DNA from: Plicaturopsis crispa FD-325 SS-3
Lineage: Eukaryota; Basidiomycota; Agaricomycetes; Amylocorticiales; Amylocorticiaceae
Length of the DNA: 64,000 nucleotides
Assembly (NCBI GenBank): GCA_000827205.1
Contig: KN832571.1
Location: forward strand, 124,001-188,000
Direction of reading: 5' to 3'
In this document: positions 10,173 through 21,028 of the stretch, one piece after another
How the letters are laid out: the number at the start of each line of letters is the position of its first letter
Position numbering within the stretch: the stretch's first letter is position 1
Made by a program: the position numbers and the translations under genes
The notes under the pieces: model-generated
Told to the model about the DNA's origin: nothing
The model's database searches: none
Seen by the model: only the letters and a program-made list of their open reading frames with translations

Positions 10173-12586
10173 CTAAACCAACAAAACCCCCACCCCAACC
10201 AACCCAGCAACCCCCGCCAACCCCCACGCCCGCAAACTACCCGCCGCGCCCGACGTACTATTCCCGTTAAGCGCAAGGTCCCCCGGCGCGCCCGTACCCG
10301 TAGCAGCCGACGCGCCCGTACCCGAGGCGGCGCACATAGAACTGGCAACAGACGACGCGGACGCGCTGACGGAGGACGCGCACTGGCCGTAGATCGACGA
10401 GGAGACGGAGGAGGAGCAGGCGCGTGCGGAGGCGGAGGAGGAGGAGGATGCTGCTGAGGCGGAGGAGGATGCAGCGGAGGCTGAGTTGGTGAGGGAGGGC
10501 GTGGGGGTGGCAGTAGAAGGGGTTGATACAGGACGCGTTGCGGTGGTGGTGGAGCGCTTGGTGGAAGATACGGGGCGCGTGGTGGATGAGACGGGGCGCG
10601 TGGTGGTAGGGGTGGATATGGGGCGCGAGGTGGATGTGCCGCCGGTGCAGTCGCTGACGGTGACGGTGACGGTCTTGGTTGCGGTCACTGTTGTGGGGCA
10701 GGAGCTGATATAAACGAAATGAGCGCGTTAGTAAGGCTGAAATGGTGCCCCTCGAGTGTTTGTCACGAACCATGTGCTTGTGCCACTGCTAAAACGAGAA
10801 CGTCGTCAGCACAAGACCACGACGACAAGACAGCTGAACATAACGTACTTGATACCTTGAACCGTGAACCCAGTCGATGCCCGTGAAGTCGTTCGACGCG
10901 TCGTGCCTACCCCCCGAAGTGAGCAACAAAAACATAAAGGAGAAAGCCTGGAACCCAACTGACCAGTTGTCCCAAACCGCGTCGTCGTCCTCGTCTGCCC
11001 CCCAGAAGTAAAAGTCTCTGTGATAGGCCCTTGCCCTTGCGCCGTCGTGCCCTAGAAAACAACATCGTCCGTCAGCACTCTAACTGGGGAAACTATACAC
11101 ACGAAGACGCGAAGAAAAAATGGTTCAAGACTCACTCCGGCGACACTCGGTCCAGTGACGAGCTGAGGCGCGGGCCCATTCCCGAAAGTCGCCGTCGTAT
11201 CGCCCACCCCCGTACCGCCTGCACCTGCAGTCGTCCCGCCGTCAGGACCAGCGGTAACCCCGCCCGCAGTCGTCCCGCCACCAGCAGTTCCGCCCGCAGT
11301 GGTACCAGCGGTTCCGCCTGCAGTGGTACCAGCAGTACCACCAGCGGTCGTCCCTCCCCCGCCACCCGTAGTCCCCCCACCGCCACCCGTAGTACTGCCA
11401 CCACCTGTGGCAGTAGCAGTCGTAGCAGTCGTCGCGGTCGTCGTCGCCGCCGCACACGTCGCCGCATCAAACGCCGGCGGCACCCTCACCATCGCCTGCT
11501 GCAGCGCCACATTCGCCTGCCCATAAACCCGCCCCGTCACCGCCGCGCCCGTCTGGATCGTCACCGCCGCCGCCGAGAGGATCGTGCCCTGGAAGCTCGC
11601 GCCAGCACCTATGGTGGCGCCGGTGGCTGTTTGCCAGAATATGCGCGAGGCGAGGAGGGTGCCGGTGAGGATGACGTTGGTCGCTGCGGCTTGGGTTAGG
11701 GCGCCGCTGGTAGGGTAGGGAAAGGGCGGGTTAGTTTTGACAGAGAAGCAGAGGAAGGAGAGGGGGAGAGGAGAGGAGAGGAGGGAAGGGGGGGAGGACG
11801 TACGCGATCTGAAACACATATACGTCATTACAGGTCCCCGTGAGGGTCACGTCCGTCGCGATATTAACGCCCGTGGAGAACTTGTAGATCCCGGGGACGA
11901 GCGTCGCCCCGCCCAGCGCGCCCGCCTGGAACTCGCTGAAATCGACGGGCGTCTCGGCGGCGGCTTGGTTATAGGCGGCTTGCATGTCGTTCACGGCGGT
12001 GGTGAGCGTCGCGGGCGTGGGCGGGGTGTAGTCCGCGGCGTAGACGCGCCCGGAGACTTGGGTTGATGTCGCTGGTGGCAAGTAGGGTTAGAAAAGGTGG
12101 GTTAGAGAAGGCGGGTTAGAAAAGTCGGGTTAGAAAAGTCGGGTTAGAGGGAGGAAGGGGGTGGGGGTGTGGAGAAAGGGATGAGGGCTTACAGAATGTG
12201 CCGGAGGCATCCATCATGAGGGCGAAGCCGGTGATAGCGGTGGAAGCGATAGGGCTGACGGCGATGTTACCCTGGATCTGCGAAGGGGCGACGCTGCTGA
12301 TGCCGCTTTTGGTGAGGATCGAGTAGTTGATAGCCGTCCCGAGGTTGACCACGACCGCGTCGTTCGCGCGGGAGAAAAGCTGGGCAGGACACCATCATTC
12401 ATTGCACGCGGCACGGACGGTGTGCAATGCAAACGCACCTTGTGCCCATAGGGGAAGAACCGGCGGGGTTGGTGAGATGACGCTTCGACCAGAGTCTGAC
12501 GGAGAGCTGTCAGAATAGCGAGAATTGGGATTGTTATGCGTGGTGCTCACCAAAGCGGAAACGAGCGCGTAGATTAGGTCCTTCAT
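10173..12586 (-). CDS. Ice-binding-like (DUF3494) protein with GPI-type tail
   Basis: Nine exons (12586-12551, 12495-12439, 12379-12193, 12071-11804, 11706-11136, 11051-10964, 10906-10849, 10788-10771, 10704-10173) sum to an open frame of 604 residues. One exon is only 18 nt. A signal peptide (MKDLIYALVSALTL) is followed by a complete DUF3494 domain at about residues 30-260: VNLGTAINYSIL, IQGNIAVSP, GVNIATDVTLTG, VYVFQIA, ILTGTLLASRIFWQ and TGRVYGQANVALQ. In known members this domain is a beta-helix that binds ice. A Gly/Thr-rich linker, a Cys-containing block (CSCPTTVTATKT), a Ser/Ala-rich stalk and a hydrophobic C terminus preceded by small residues follow. That is the layout of a GPI-anchored wall protein. 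Ice binding was not shown for this protein; the fold may serve adhesion instead. Confidence 0.88.
12084..12149. repeat. Telomere-like GGGTTAG units inside an intron
   Basis: Five GGGTTAG heptamers lie within 66 bases on the + strand, spaced by GA-rich fillers such as AAAAGTC. They fall in the third intron of the ice-binding-like gene (12072-12192). Further GGGTTAG copies lie in the next intron at about 11693 and 11728. The array is imperfect and short, so it is an intronic minisatellite rather than an internal telomere tract. Confidence 0.6.
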
Positions 12587-13366
12587 ACTAAAAGGAAAAA
12601 CACGGCGCCTCGAGCGGTAGAAAGAGTGGCGTGATAAAAATGGGAGCGTCGTGCGGGGGCGGGGGACAGGAAGTAGAGGGGAAGGAAAGTCAATGGCGAG
12701 ACTGGGTGGGACGCGAATTATATCAACTTGACCAAGCCGCGTCAACAACGCGAGCGTCACGTGTTTGAGAAATCAGCGCCGAATCCGAGACTCAAAGTCA
12801 AATTTGAAGGCGAGGGCGGAAGCGCTCGAGGCATTGATGATTGTTGCGCTGAGATGCAAGGACGTTCTGAAAGGCACGCGTGGTTGGCACGGTACGCATA
12901 TGGTAGAACCGTAACACATTCGCATTGAAGGCCTTGACAAGGTAGTCCACTGTAGGGGTAGTGACAAGTTCTCAGGTTAGTGTGTTATAGCTCAGTACAA
13001 CTAAGAGCAGTAAACGCACCAAAGAAAGCGCTCGGCCATTGGCTTATCAGCGCGTCTCGTATAGCTCTGCAGCCAGGAGAGTTGTAGTCACTTAGCAAGA
13101 TCCACTCCAAATTCTCTCGCTAGCCCAAAGATTAGATCATTAATCGTCTGCATATGCATGCATTGACTATCTTGAAGCATCGCTGCCGTAGAGAACCCCT
13201 GGATAGCATGAGTACTCAGACAAAAAAGTGAAAGGAAACCATTTTTCCGCTTGAAAGACGCGCCTCGATCACGTGCTTGACAGAGCCCGGTTGTTATCGT
13301 TCCTCCATAACTCTTGCTCCTCTCTATTCTATTTCTCTCACTCCCGCGCCGTGACCCCCGCCCGCC
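12587..13366. promoter_or_regulatory. Divergent promoter region, ice-binding-like / kinesin
   Basis: The 780 bases between the start codons of two divergently transcribed genes. No conserved ORF or RNA gene was seen. CT-rich tracts precede the kinesin ATG (TCCTCTCTATTCTATTTCTC, about 13318-13337), as is common at fungal start sites. No specific factor site is claimed. Confidence 0.45.
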
Positions 13367-16300
13367 ATGAGCGGCCACGTCCGCATCGCCGCCCGCCTCC
13401 GCCCCCGCCTCCAAGTAGAACTCGACGACCAATCCGTCGTGGTCCACAACTCCCCAGACCAAGGTGACAGCTTCGTGAGCGTCACCAACCCGCGCGACCC
13501 GTCCCAGATCTTCAAGTTCCCGTAAGTAATTGCTCTGCGCTTATATATTAGTTCCACGAGAGGAGAAGCTGAATGGATGGGGTGGGATACGGACGGACGG
13601 ACAGGTTCTCGTCGTGTTATGGCCAGTCGTCGACGCAGGAGGAGATATTCGAGAACGACGTGCTGCCGTTGATTGATGTCGTTTACAGTGGCGTGGTCAG
13701 TCCTCCCGCCTTTCGTTTCGACCTTCAAATTCATTCATTCATTCGCGTTCTGTGCTCACATGTGGGTGGGTGGACTAGACGGTAACGATATTCGCGTACG
13801 GCGTCACCTCGTCGGGGAAGACGCATACTATGCAGGGCACGCGCGACGACCCCGGCGTCATCCCGCGCGCCGTCCAGGTGCGTCTCTCTACTCGCGTCCT
13901 TTCTGCTCGCGTCCTTCGCTGTTGTTGTTGCACCGCGCTCATTGTGTGTAGGAATTATTCGAGAAACGCGCGACTATAAAGCGGCACGATGTACGCATCA
14001 ACGTGTCGTATATGGAGATATACAAGGACGACGTGTACGATTTGCTTGTGGACCGTGATACCGTGCGTCCACATCCCTTCCCTTATTCTATCGTTGTTCC
14101 CTTATCCTATCGTTGTCCATTCCCTAACCTATCGTCGTACGTGCCCTATTATACGGCCTAACGCTTATCCAACAGGCCCCGAAACTGCCCGTCCGGGAAA
14201 ACGACTCCGGCCAGGTATTCGTCGCGGGGCTGACTGCCCTCGAAGTGGACAGCGTGCATAGTTTCGATAAACTCTATGCGTGAGTCTTCTATTCACACCG
14301 TGCTCCAAATGCCCAACTCTTCGTCTATTCGTGCGCATACTTAACTACGTTGCCGCATAACAGAAAAGCCACCACCCGCCGCTCGACAGGCTCCACCCTC
14401 CTCAACCGCGCGTCCTCGCGCTCGCACGCGGTGCTCACGCTCGAGGTGGTCATGACGGATGTTGCGCGGGGTATGGGTGCGTGCCGCTTCCTTCATTTAC
14501 CCTTCCTATGTCCATCCTTCCTTCATCCCTCATGCCCACTTGTATCCTGTTCTTTGTTCTTTGTTCCAAAAGGATGGGATGGCTGATACGGCGATTGTGT
14601 AGCGTTAACGGGGAAAATCAACCTCGTCGACCTCGCGGGGTCCGAGAATAACAAGGTGCGCCCGTCCTTTCCTTTCCCATGTCCCCATCCCCCCATGTCC
14701 ACATTTTGCTCACTTACCTCATGTCCCCATTATGCTTACCTACCTCATACCGTGGTGCTAGTTAACGGGCAACGACCCCTCGCGCATGGCCGAGTCCGCG
14801 GCGATCAACAAGTCGCTGAGCGTGCTCGGGCAGGTGGTGCATGCGCTGAACCAGGGGGCTGTGAGTGTTCTTCTCCCTATCTTCCCTCCCCCTCCCCCCC
14901 ATTCCCTCGCCATAGTCACTGCCCACTCGCCACACGCCACCCCTATGCCACACGAGCTGACACTGTGATGTACGAGCTAACGCTGACCATAACACCCACA
15001 CAGTCCCGCATCCCCTACCGCAACTCGAAGCTCACGCGCATCCTGCAAGACGCGCTCGGCGGCGCGTCGGTGGGGCTGCTGATATGCAACCTTGCCCCGG
15101 GGACGAAGTTTAGGCAGGATACGCTTAATACGCTGAAGTGAGTCGTTTCTATCCTCATATAACTTTCCACGCTTTCCACTTTCCGCTTGTCCACGCGCTC
15201 CCTACTCTCGCGCTATCCCGCTACTCCACGCTCCCGCGTTCCGCTACTCAGTGGAAAGCTACTCAAGTGGAAAGTGGAAAGTGGAAAATGGAAAGGGGAG
15301 ATAGCAGTGTGGGTGATGGGCGAGTGAGTAAAGAGGCTGACTTAATGCGTGCAATGCAGCTTCGCAGTCCGGACGAAGAACATCGAGAATAAGCCGGTGG
15401 TGAACGAGCGCGGTGCGTACCCCCTTCCCTTTCCCTTCTTTCCCCTTTCTCCTCCCTTCCCTCCTCCCTCCCCTTTCCCCGTCCTTCCCTGTAGAGTATA
15501 CGCTTATCTTTGGGTGTGGGGCAGATACGCGCCCCCAACCAAAACAGCACTTCGCAGCTCCCCGCCTCCCGCCCGTTTCTGGCCGGCCGTCGCTCGTCCC
15601 CACGCGTCCGTCGATGGGGGGGAGGCCGTCGTTGGTGCCGAACCCGTCTACGTCGATGGCGCACAACCCGTCGATGGGCAACGGGAACGGCTCGTCGATG
15701 AACAATGGACCAAGGTCATCGATGAACAATGGACCGCGACCCTCGATGGGCGGGCCGTCGCGCGTCCCGCGTGCGTCGACGTTTGGCGGGGCTGGGAATG
15801 GGTTTGCGCACCCTGGCAATTCGAATTGGAGGGGAAGTGGAAGTGGAAGTGGGAGTGGGAGTGGGAGTGGGAGTGGAAGTGGGAGGCAGGACCGCGACCG
15901 GTCGACGGATAGTCTGGGCGGGGTGTTGGATAAGGAGATCGAGGAGCGGGTGCGTTCCACCTTTCCTCACCTCGACTTATCTCTATTTGGGGTGCGGGTG
16001 CTGACCTGTGTCTCTTTCATATTGCGTTATCATTGCGTATTGTGCGTTGTGCGTACCAGATTGCGAAACTGGTAGAAGCGGAGGTGGCGCGGCGGATGGA
16101 GCAGGAGCGCGTGCGAAGGGAGGAGGAGGATCGGGTCAGACGGGAGGCGGAGGAGGAAAGGAGGAGGGAGGAGGAGGAGAGGCGGCGGGAGGAGGAGGCG
16201 TGGAGGAGGGAGGAAGACGAGCGGAGGCGACGACAAGAAGACGAGCGGAGGCGAGAAGAAGAGCGTGCGCGACAAGAAGAGCGTGCGCGACAAGAAGAGC

Positions 16301-17503
16301 GCACGCGCCAAGAAGAGCGCGCACGCCAAGAAGACCGCGCACACCAAGACCCCCACCAACGCGACTCGCCATCAAAACAACAACAACGCTCCCAAATCCC
16401 GCCCGGCGTGCTCACCCCGCTGCTGAAGCGCCACCGCGACATGGACGAGGAGCTGAAGACGCGCCTGCTCGACCTCGAGCGCAAATTGTGCGTGCATCCG
16501 CATGATATTATTCACGAGTGAAAAAATGATTACTAAGGGTGGGCTGGTGGTGGTTGGTGTTACGATTGATGCATGCAGTGAGCGCGAGAGCAAGGAGGTG
16601 GTGCAGCTGGCGGACGTGCTGTCGCCCGCGGCGAAGAAGAAGACGGGGCGGGCGTATGTGGCGCTCGCGCGCGCGCATTCTGAGAAGTACGTACAGTAGT
16701 CGTTCGTTCGTTGTCCTATCCACCCTACCCCCTCCCCCACTTCCACTTCCACTTCCACCCCCACTTCCACTTCTACCACTTCCACCCCCACTGCCTTCGT
16801 ACCACAATCAATGCGTAATACGATTTCTAATGCGATTTCTGCGCACAGGGGTGATCTGCAGGTGGCGCTGGACCTGTACCGCAAGGCCGAGTCGTACGTG
16901 CCGGACAACGCCAAGCTCAAAGAGAGGTGAGGTGGATACTACCTTTTCGTTTTCGTCGTGCATGTTTTTTTCCTCGACGCGCATCCTCCCCCCTAACCTC
17001 TCCGCGCGTCCGCCCCCTCCCCGGCGGCGTATTCCTGATCGTGATTGCGGTGAATGATAGCTGATTGCGGTGAATGATAACTGATTGCATTTCTTTTGTG
17101 GTGGTGGTGTGTGTGTGTGTGGTGTAGGATCCTGGAGATCGAGTGGTCGGTCAAGAACGACAGGTCGTTCGTGCCGTCGCCGCCCCCGCCGCCCAAGAAG
17201 TCCAAATCCAAGTCCACCAAGTCGAAGAATAGGGAGAAGGGTGGAAGGAAGAGGGGCGGAGGGTCACTGGAGGGTGTGGAGGGTACGCAGCTGGAGGCTG
17301 TCGGCGAGGAGGGGGAGGGGGAGATGATGGACGTGGACGCTATGGAGCGCAAGATCGAGCGCGAGGAGGTGGAGCTGGAGCTGGGCAGCAGCAAGCGGAA
17401 GCTCGAGTTGACGAATGCGGATGGGGAGGAGGTGGGCGAGACGCCGCCGAAAAGGCAGCGGGTGAAGGTAGAGGAGGAGGAGGGGGATGGCATGGAAGTG
17501 TAG
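13367..17503 (+). CDS. Kinesin motor protein with TPR-like tail
   Basis: A microtubule motor gene with a dozen or so short introns. The motor starts at the N terminus (VRIAARLRP). The P-loop is [13 protein letters not shown], switch I is [12 protein letters not shown], switch II is LVDLAGSE, and the microtubule-binding part includes [16 protein letters not shown]. The neck reads [16 protein letters not shown] Ser/Gly/Asn-rich linker follows, with a (GS)n run encoded by GGAAGT/GGGAGT repeats. Next comes a long Glu/Arg coiled coil with RQEERA-type heptads, then a TPR-like helical hairpin ([30 protein letters not shown]). The basic/acidic C terminus carries Lys-rich NLS-like blocks. The start at 13367 is the first ATG before the motor sequence. 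The subfamily is uncertain: P-loop and neck resemble kinesin-10/KIF22-like motors, but the KIF22 helix-hairpin-helix was not seen. Confidence 0.9.
15830..15889 (+). repeat. Coding GGAAGT/GGGAGT microsatellite in the kinesin linker
   Basis: About nine hexamers of GGAAGT or GGGAGT in tandem encode an alternating Gly-Ser run between the motor neck and the coiled coil. Length variation here would stay in frame. Confidence 0.7.
16735..16795 (+). repeat. Intronic CCACTT microsatellite
   Basis: Tandem CCACTT/CCACCC hexamers fill most of an intron in the 3' half of the kinesin gene, between the donor near 16689 and the acceptor near 16848. Confidence 0.65.
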
Positions 17504-18049
17504 GTCCGGGGGAGAGGAGAGGTGTCTTATATGTTTTTTGTCGCGCTTTGGTATTGCAGTCATCGTAATTGAAGTGTGTATATGTCATCCTTGTTTGGCT
17601 ATGATAACTAGGTGTTCTTGAAGTCCATGTTCTTTTCTTTGGAGGCCCTCGACGGAGATGTTCCTTCCATTGAATCACTGCCGCCTCCCTTCACGAACTT
17701 CTCATTCAGTGAACTTGATATGCTCATCCCTATGCACCGCAATAAGAATGGACTGTGTTCACTCGCGCATACCTGCAACAGGGCTCACCAACATATCCTA
17801 CCCTGCATCCGGACTCGACTCGAGAATCGAGGAGGTGAGTAGCCTCATGTCGCCTGCCGGCCCGGCCGTATGTTAGGTTCGGAAGCTTCACGGCCCTCGG
17901 CTCCGGATATAGACTTTTAGAGTTTTTGGCGGCCCGTACAGTACTCACCGGCACGGCCGGCCCCTAAGCAATTTAAACGACTTTGCCAACCGTTTGCTCT
18001 TGACTTACCTCCTAGTCACCTCAAGCTTAGCTTTCTTGAGTTGTTTAGG
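17504..18049. other. Intergenic, no gene seen
   Basis: Lies between the kinesin stop and the next ATG on the same strand. It contains only short frames and must hold the kinesin terminator and the promoter of the downstream gene. No repeat or RNA gene was recognised. Confidence 0.5.
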
Positions 18050-19790
18050 ATGTCTTCAAGCGAACTTGAACTCGATAGCGACGACGGACGCGGCCGTGAC
18101 GAGCAAGACGACGCTCATTCCGGCGAGGAAGAGAATACTACCAGTCAGTCCGAGGATGAGGACGACGAGGATCGCAGCGGTGGTGATTTCTTCGTCACCT
18201 GGGGGAAGTATCGCGACAAGCCGATGAATCACTGTCCTCTGGACTGGATTCGCTGGTGTATGGACTACTTCAAGGGCAGGAACGGGGTGCGTATTGGACA
18301 TAGTCGCGTTCAGTTGCGCGTCGCGCCTTACACGTTCGCAGTTCCCCAAATTCGACGACGCGGCGGCGCGTTACCTGCGCTATGTCGAGGAACACCCGGG
18401 CGTCGCGATCATTCCCTTTGGTAAGAAGCATAAAGACCAACGCCTGCAGGATTGCCGAGACCTGGACTGGATTCATTGGTGTTGCGCGCAAAGGTGGTGT
18501 CGGGAGCGCGTAAGTGCACCATATACGCGTCTACACGAGAACTAGTCTTACTCAACTGTATGGAAACAGTTCCCCCTGTGGCGGCAAGCAGCTCAGAGAT
18601 GGCTCGTAGTGCGCCCTCGCAGGGTCGAGATGGTGAAACGGGACGTCGGCCAACGCCTCACCTCCGCGGACGACATCCTCGCGCCGGAGGACTACGCAGA
18701 CGACGTCGGTGAAGTCGCTTCCGGCGAGCCGGAGGAAGACGAGGACCTGGAAGACTTCATAGTACCAGACGAAGATACCGACGAGGAGAACGAGAGTTGG
18801 ACCGAAGAAGCGAGCAGTGACAGCGAGAGCGAGGCTGCGTTTACATCCGAGGAGAGTAGTGACGATGAGGCTCACTCGTCTCCTGATGAACGCCGTACAC
18901 CACCTGCGCGTACGCGCAATGGAAGGAGTTACCGTCTCGGTGAAGTCATCGAATACGACCCCGAGGACGACGTACCCCGTGAGTCTTAGCCTCAACCCTT
19001 ATTTCGTTGTGACTTAATGTACAAGAAACTATAGTGACTCGCCTTAAACGGAAGCGGAGCTTTGTTGACACCGACGAAGGCTATGGTACGCATTTCGTGT
19101 GTATATTCGCGCCGTAGACTGCATACTGACAAGCATTGACCTCAAAACCCAGCTTCGACACCCCGAGCATACACCAAACGTGCGAGGCTCGCGTCGCCTG
19201 TTGACACAGCAGATGAAAACTCGGATGCACAGTCAGACGATACATGTACGCACCATACTATCAACTGCGTTATAGTCACTGACATATGAATGAAGTACCC
19301 GACCACCCCGGCCAGGGTCGTCGTCTCCGCAGATTCTCTACGCCCTCGGATTCTGACGGCGATCAGAAGCCTCCGGTCACGCCGTCGCCAGCGAGGAGTC
19401 GTCGTCGCTTCCGCTTGTCTCCCTCGCCTGCAGAGGAGAAACCGATCATTGGCAGCCCGCAATCAGGTTCGCTTGATTTGTATGATATAATCCCCAGCAT
19501 TTTTAACACCATCACCCCCACGTAGGCGCACGTCGTCGCACCGTCAAACGCCGCCTTATCGCCTCGCCTTCCTCGTCGGACTTAGACGAGGAAAAGCCTT
19601 CGCCGAAATCTGTCCGCCGTGTAGCCCAGTCCTCGCCGGTCCGTCGTCCCAAAGTCGAGGAGTCGTCGGACGAGGAGATGGTCGTTCGTCCTGGTGCGTA
19701 TTCATGGTAGCGTTCGGGTAATGCACCTGCTGATTTGCTTTGTACTCAGCGCGTTCACCCCCGCGCCGTCGTCGGTACATATCGCCTTGA
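18050..19790 (+). CDS. Acidic nuclear protein with two ExoX-C-like units
   Basis: A multi-exon gene starting at ATG 18050 and ending at TGA 19788-19790. After an acidic leader come two related units of about 45-50 residues. Unit 1 reads WGKYRDKPMNHCPLDWIRWC followed by FPKFDDAAARYLRYV. Unit 2 reads FGKKHKDQRLQDC, LDWIHWCCAQRW, then FPLWRQAAQRWLVV. The GKY..KP...PLDWIRW pattern resembles the small domain at the C terminus of ExoX-like exonucleases (GKYKGKPL...P.DYLRWL). No nuclease catalytic residues are present, so this is not an exonuclease. The remainder alternates acidic stretches with short basic blocks (KRKRS, RRRFRLSPS, RRRRYISP), spread over several tiny exons. A chromatin or DNA-associated role is likely but inferred. 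Confidence 0.7.
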
Positions 19791-21028
19791 AGCAGAAGCG
19801 CGATGGGTCGTATTTATGACGCCGTCCGAGACGGTGTAAGTCACCCGTGTTTCGATTTCAATATGCTGTGGTATCTTTCATGTGAGCCGCTCTATGCAAT
19901 TCCAATCATTCTCGTGTGCTCACAATCTTCATTCCTTAGGGAATCACAATAATTTATCCTTCTATAATTTGGATCTACTTGTTTTGGATCTACTCGTTGT
20001 TGTTTCTGGTTTCTGGACTCGTCTTCATATGTAACGTGCGTGCTTCATTCAGCTCTGAATAATTTTTTGCGGGTTTGCTAACACAAATATTCTTCATCCA
20101 GATAACATTGTCGTCTATTTCAGCTTACGCTTCATTTTATTTTCATCTGTAACGTCCGTGCCTAGCCTCCCTCTGAACCATCCCTTATTTACTTACCAGC
20201 TTACTCCAGGTAGTTTCGTGCTATTGTCATCGTAGGGGCGCGTGTGCGGTTGCCCGAAGCTCGCCGCGCTCACCCCGTCACCTTCAGTTATTTATACAGA
20301 ATGTCAGTACGTCGCAATCTGTCTATGCCTATGTTCTCCGCATACTCATGCGCATCCTGTTCCAGGTAACTCAATATTATTCTGTTACAATATACAGTGT
20401 GCTATAAGTAAGCGCCTAAGGCTCGCCGTCACTACATCCAGTCATTTAGGCACCAGGTCAATCGATGTCGATGCTGTCATCTGTCCTGGATATGACGCAT
20501 ATGTATCGCATATGGGTGGCAGTGTTTCCACGGTGCCGCTCGCTCCCATCGCCGTACTTCCATCGTCTGCGCTGCCACTGCGCGGTCATAGACGTGCAAG
20601 GTAAGTCCTCGAGTTTTGCTACGTATCTTGTAATTTATGTGACTGATATCCCTGGGGTCCACCTTCTTCTCTAGTGCCTATTTCACGCTTAAATTTACGT
20701 AGGCTATGGCAGGCTATAGCTCTGCGCAGCGATCCTGAGAGACTTCTACATATTCGGTGTGCCTATCCCGTGGCAGCCGTCTGGTTTAGTGAAGCACGCC
20801 GTTCTTCCGTGCTGCGTACGGGCTCTTCTGCACCAAGTCCCATGCGACGCCATGCTACATCAGTAATAAGCTGTGTGTCTGCAACCCAAGGGAAATAAGA
20901 TATTCGTGTTTCGGAAATAGATGAGAGCACAGGGCCAAGCACGGAAGGCGGTGCGGAGGTTTTACCTATAATTGACACTGAGAGCGCCCCAAGCGCTGAG
21001 TCCCTTAATACCTTTACCAGCGACAGCG
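19791..21028. other. 1.2 kb without a recognisable gene
   Basis: AT-richer than the flanks, with only short, unrelated frames. Near-duplicate phrases occur (TAACGTGCGTGC near 20033 and TAACGTCCGTGC near 20151), together with several CTTAC/GTAAGT-like sites. This could be a non-coding transcript or decayed sequence. The last part is presumably the promoter of the Skt5-like gene. Confidence 0.4.

Noticed and set aside
10173-10688. A separate small Ser-rich GPI protein gene
   Set aside because: Exon lengths and phases join it in frame to the DUF3494 exons upstream, so it is treated as the 3' end of one gene.
15263-15960. Minus-strand frames over the kinesin exons rich in Pro/Leu
   Set aside because: Low-complexity mirror of the coding repeats and splice tracts. 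The + strand encodes a conserved motor.
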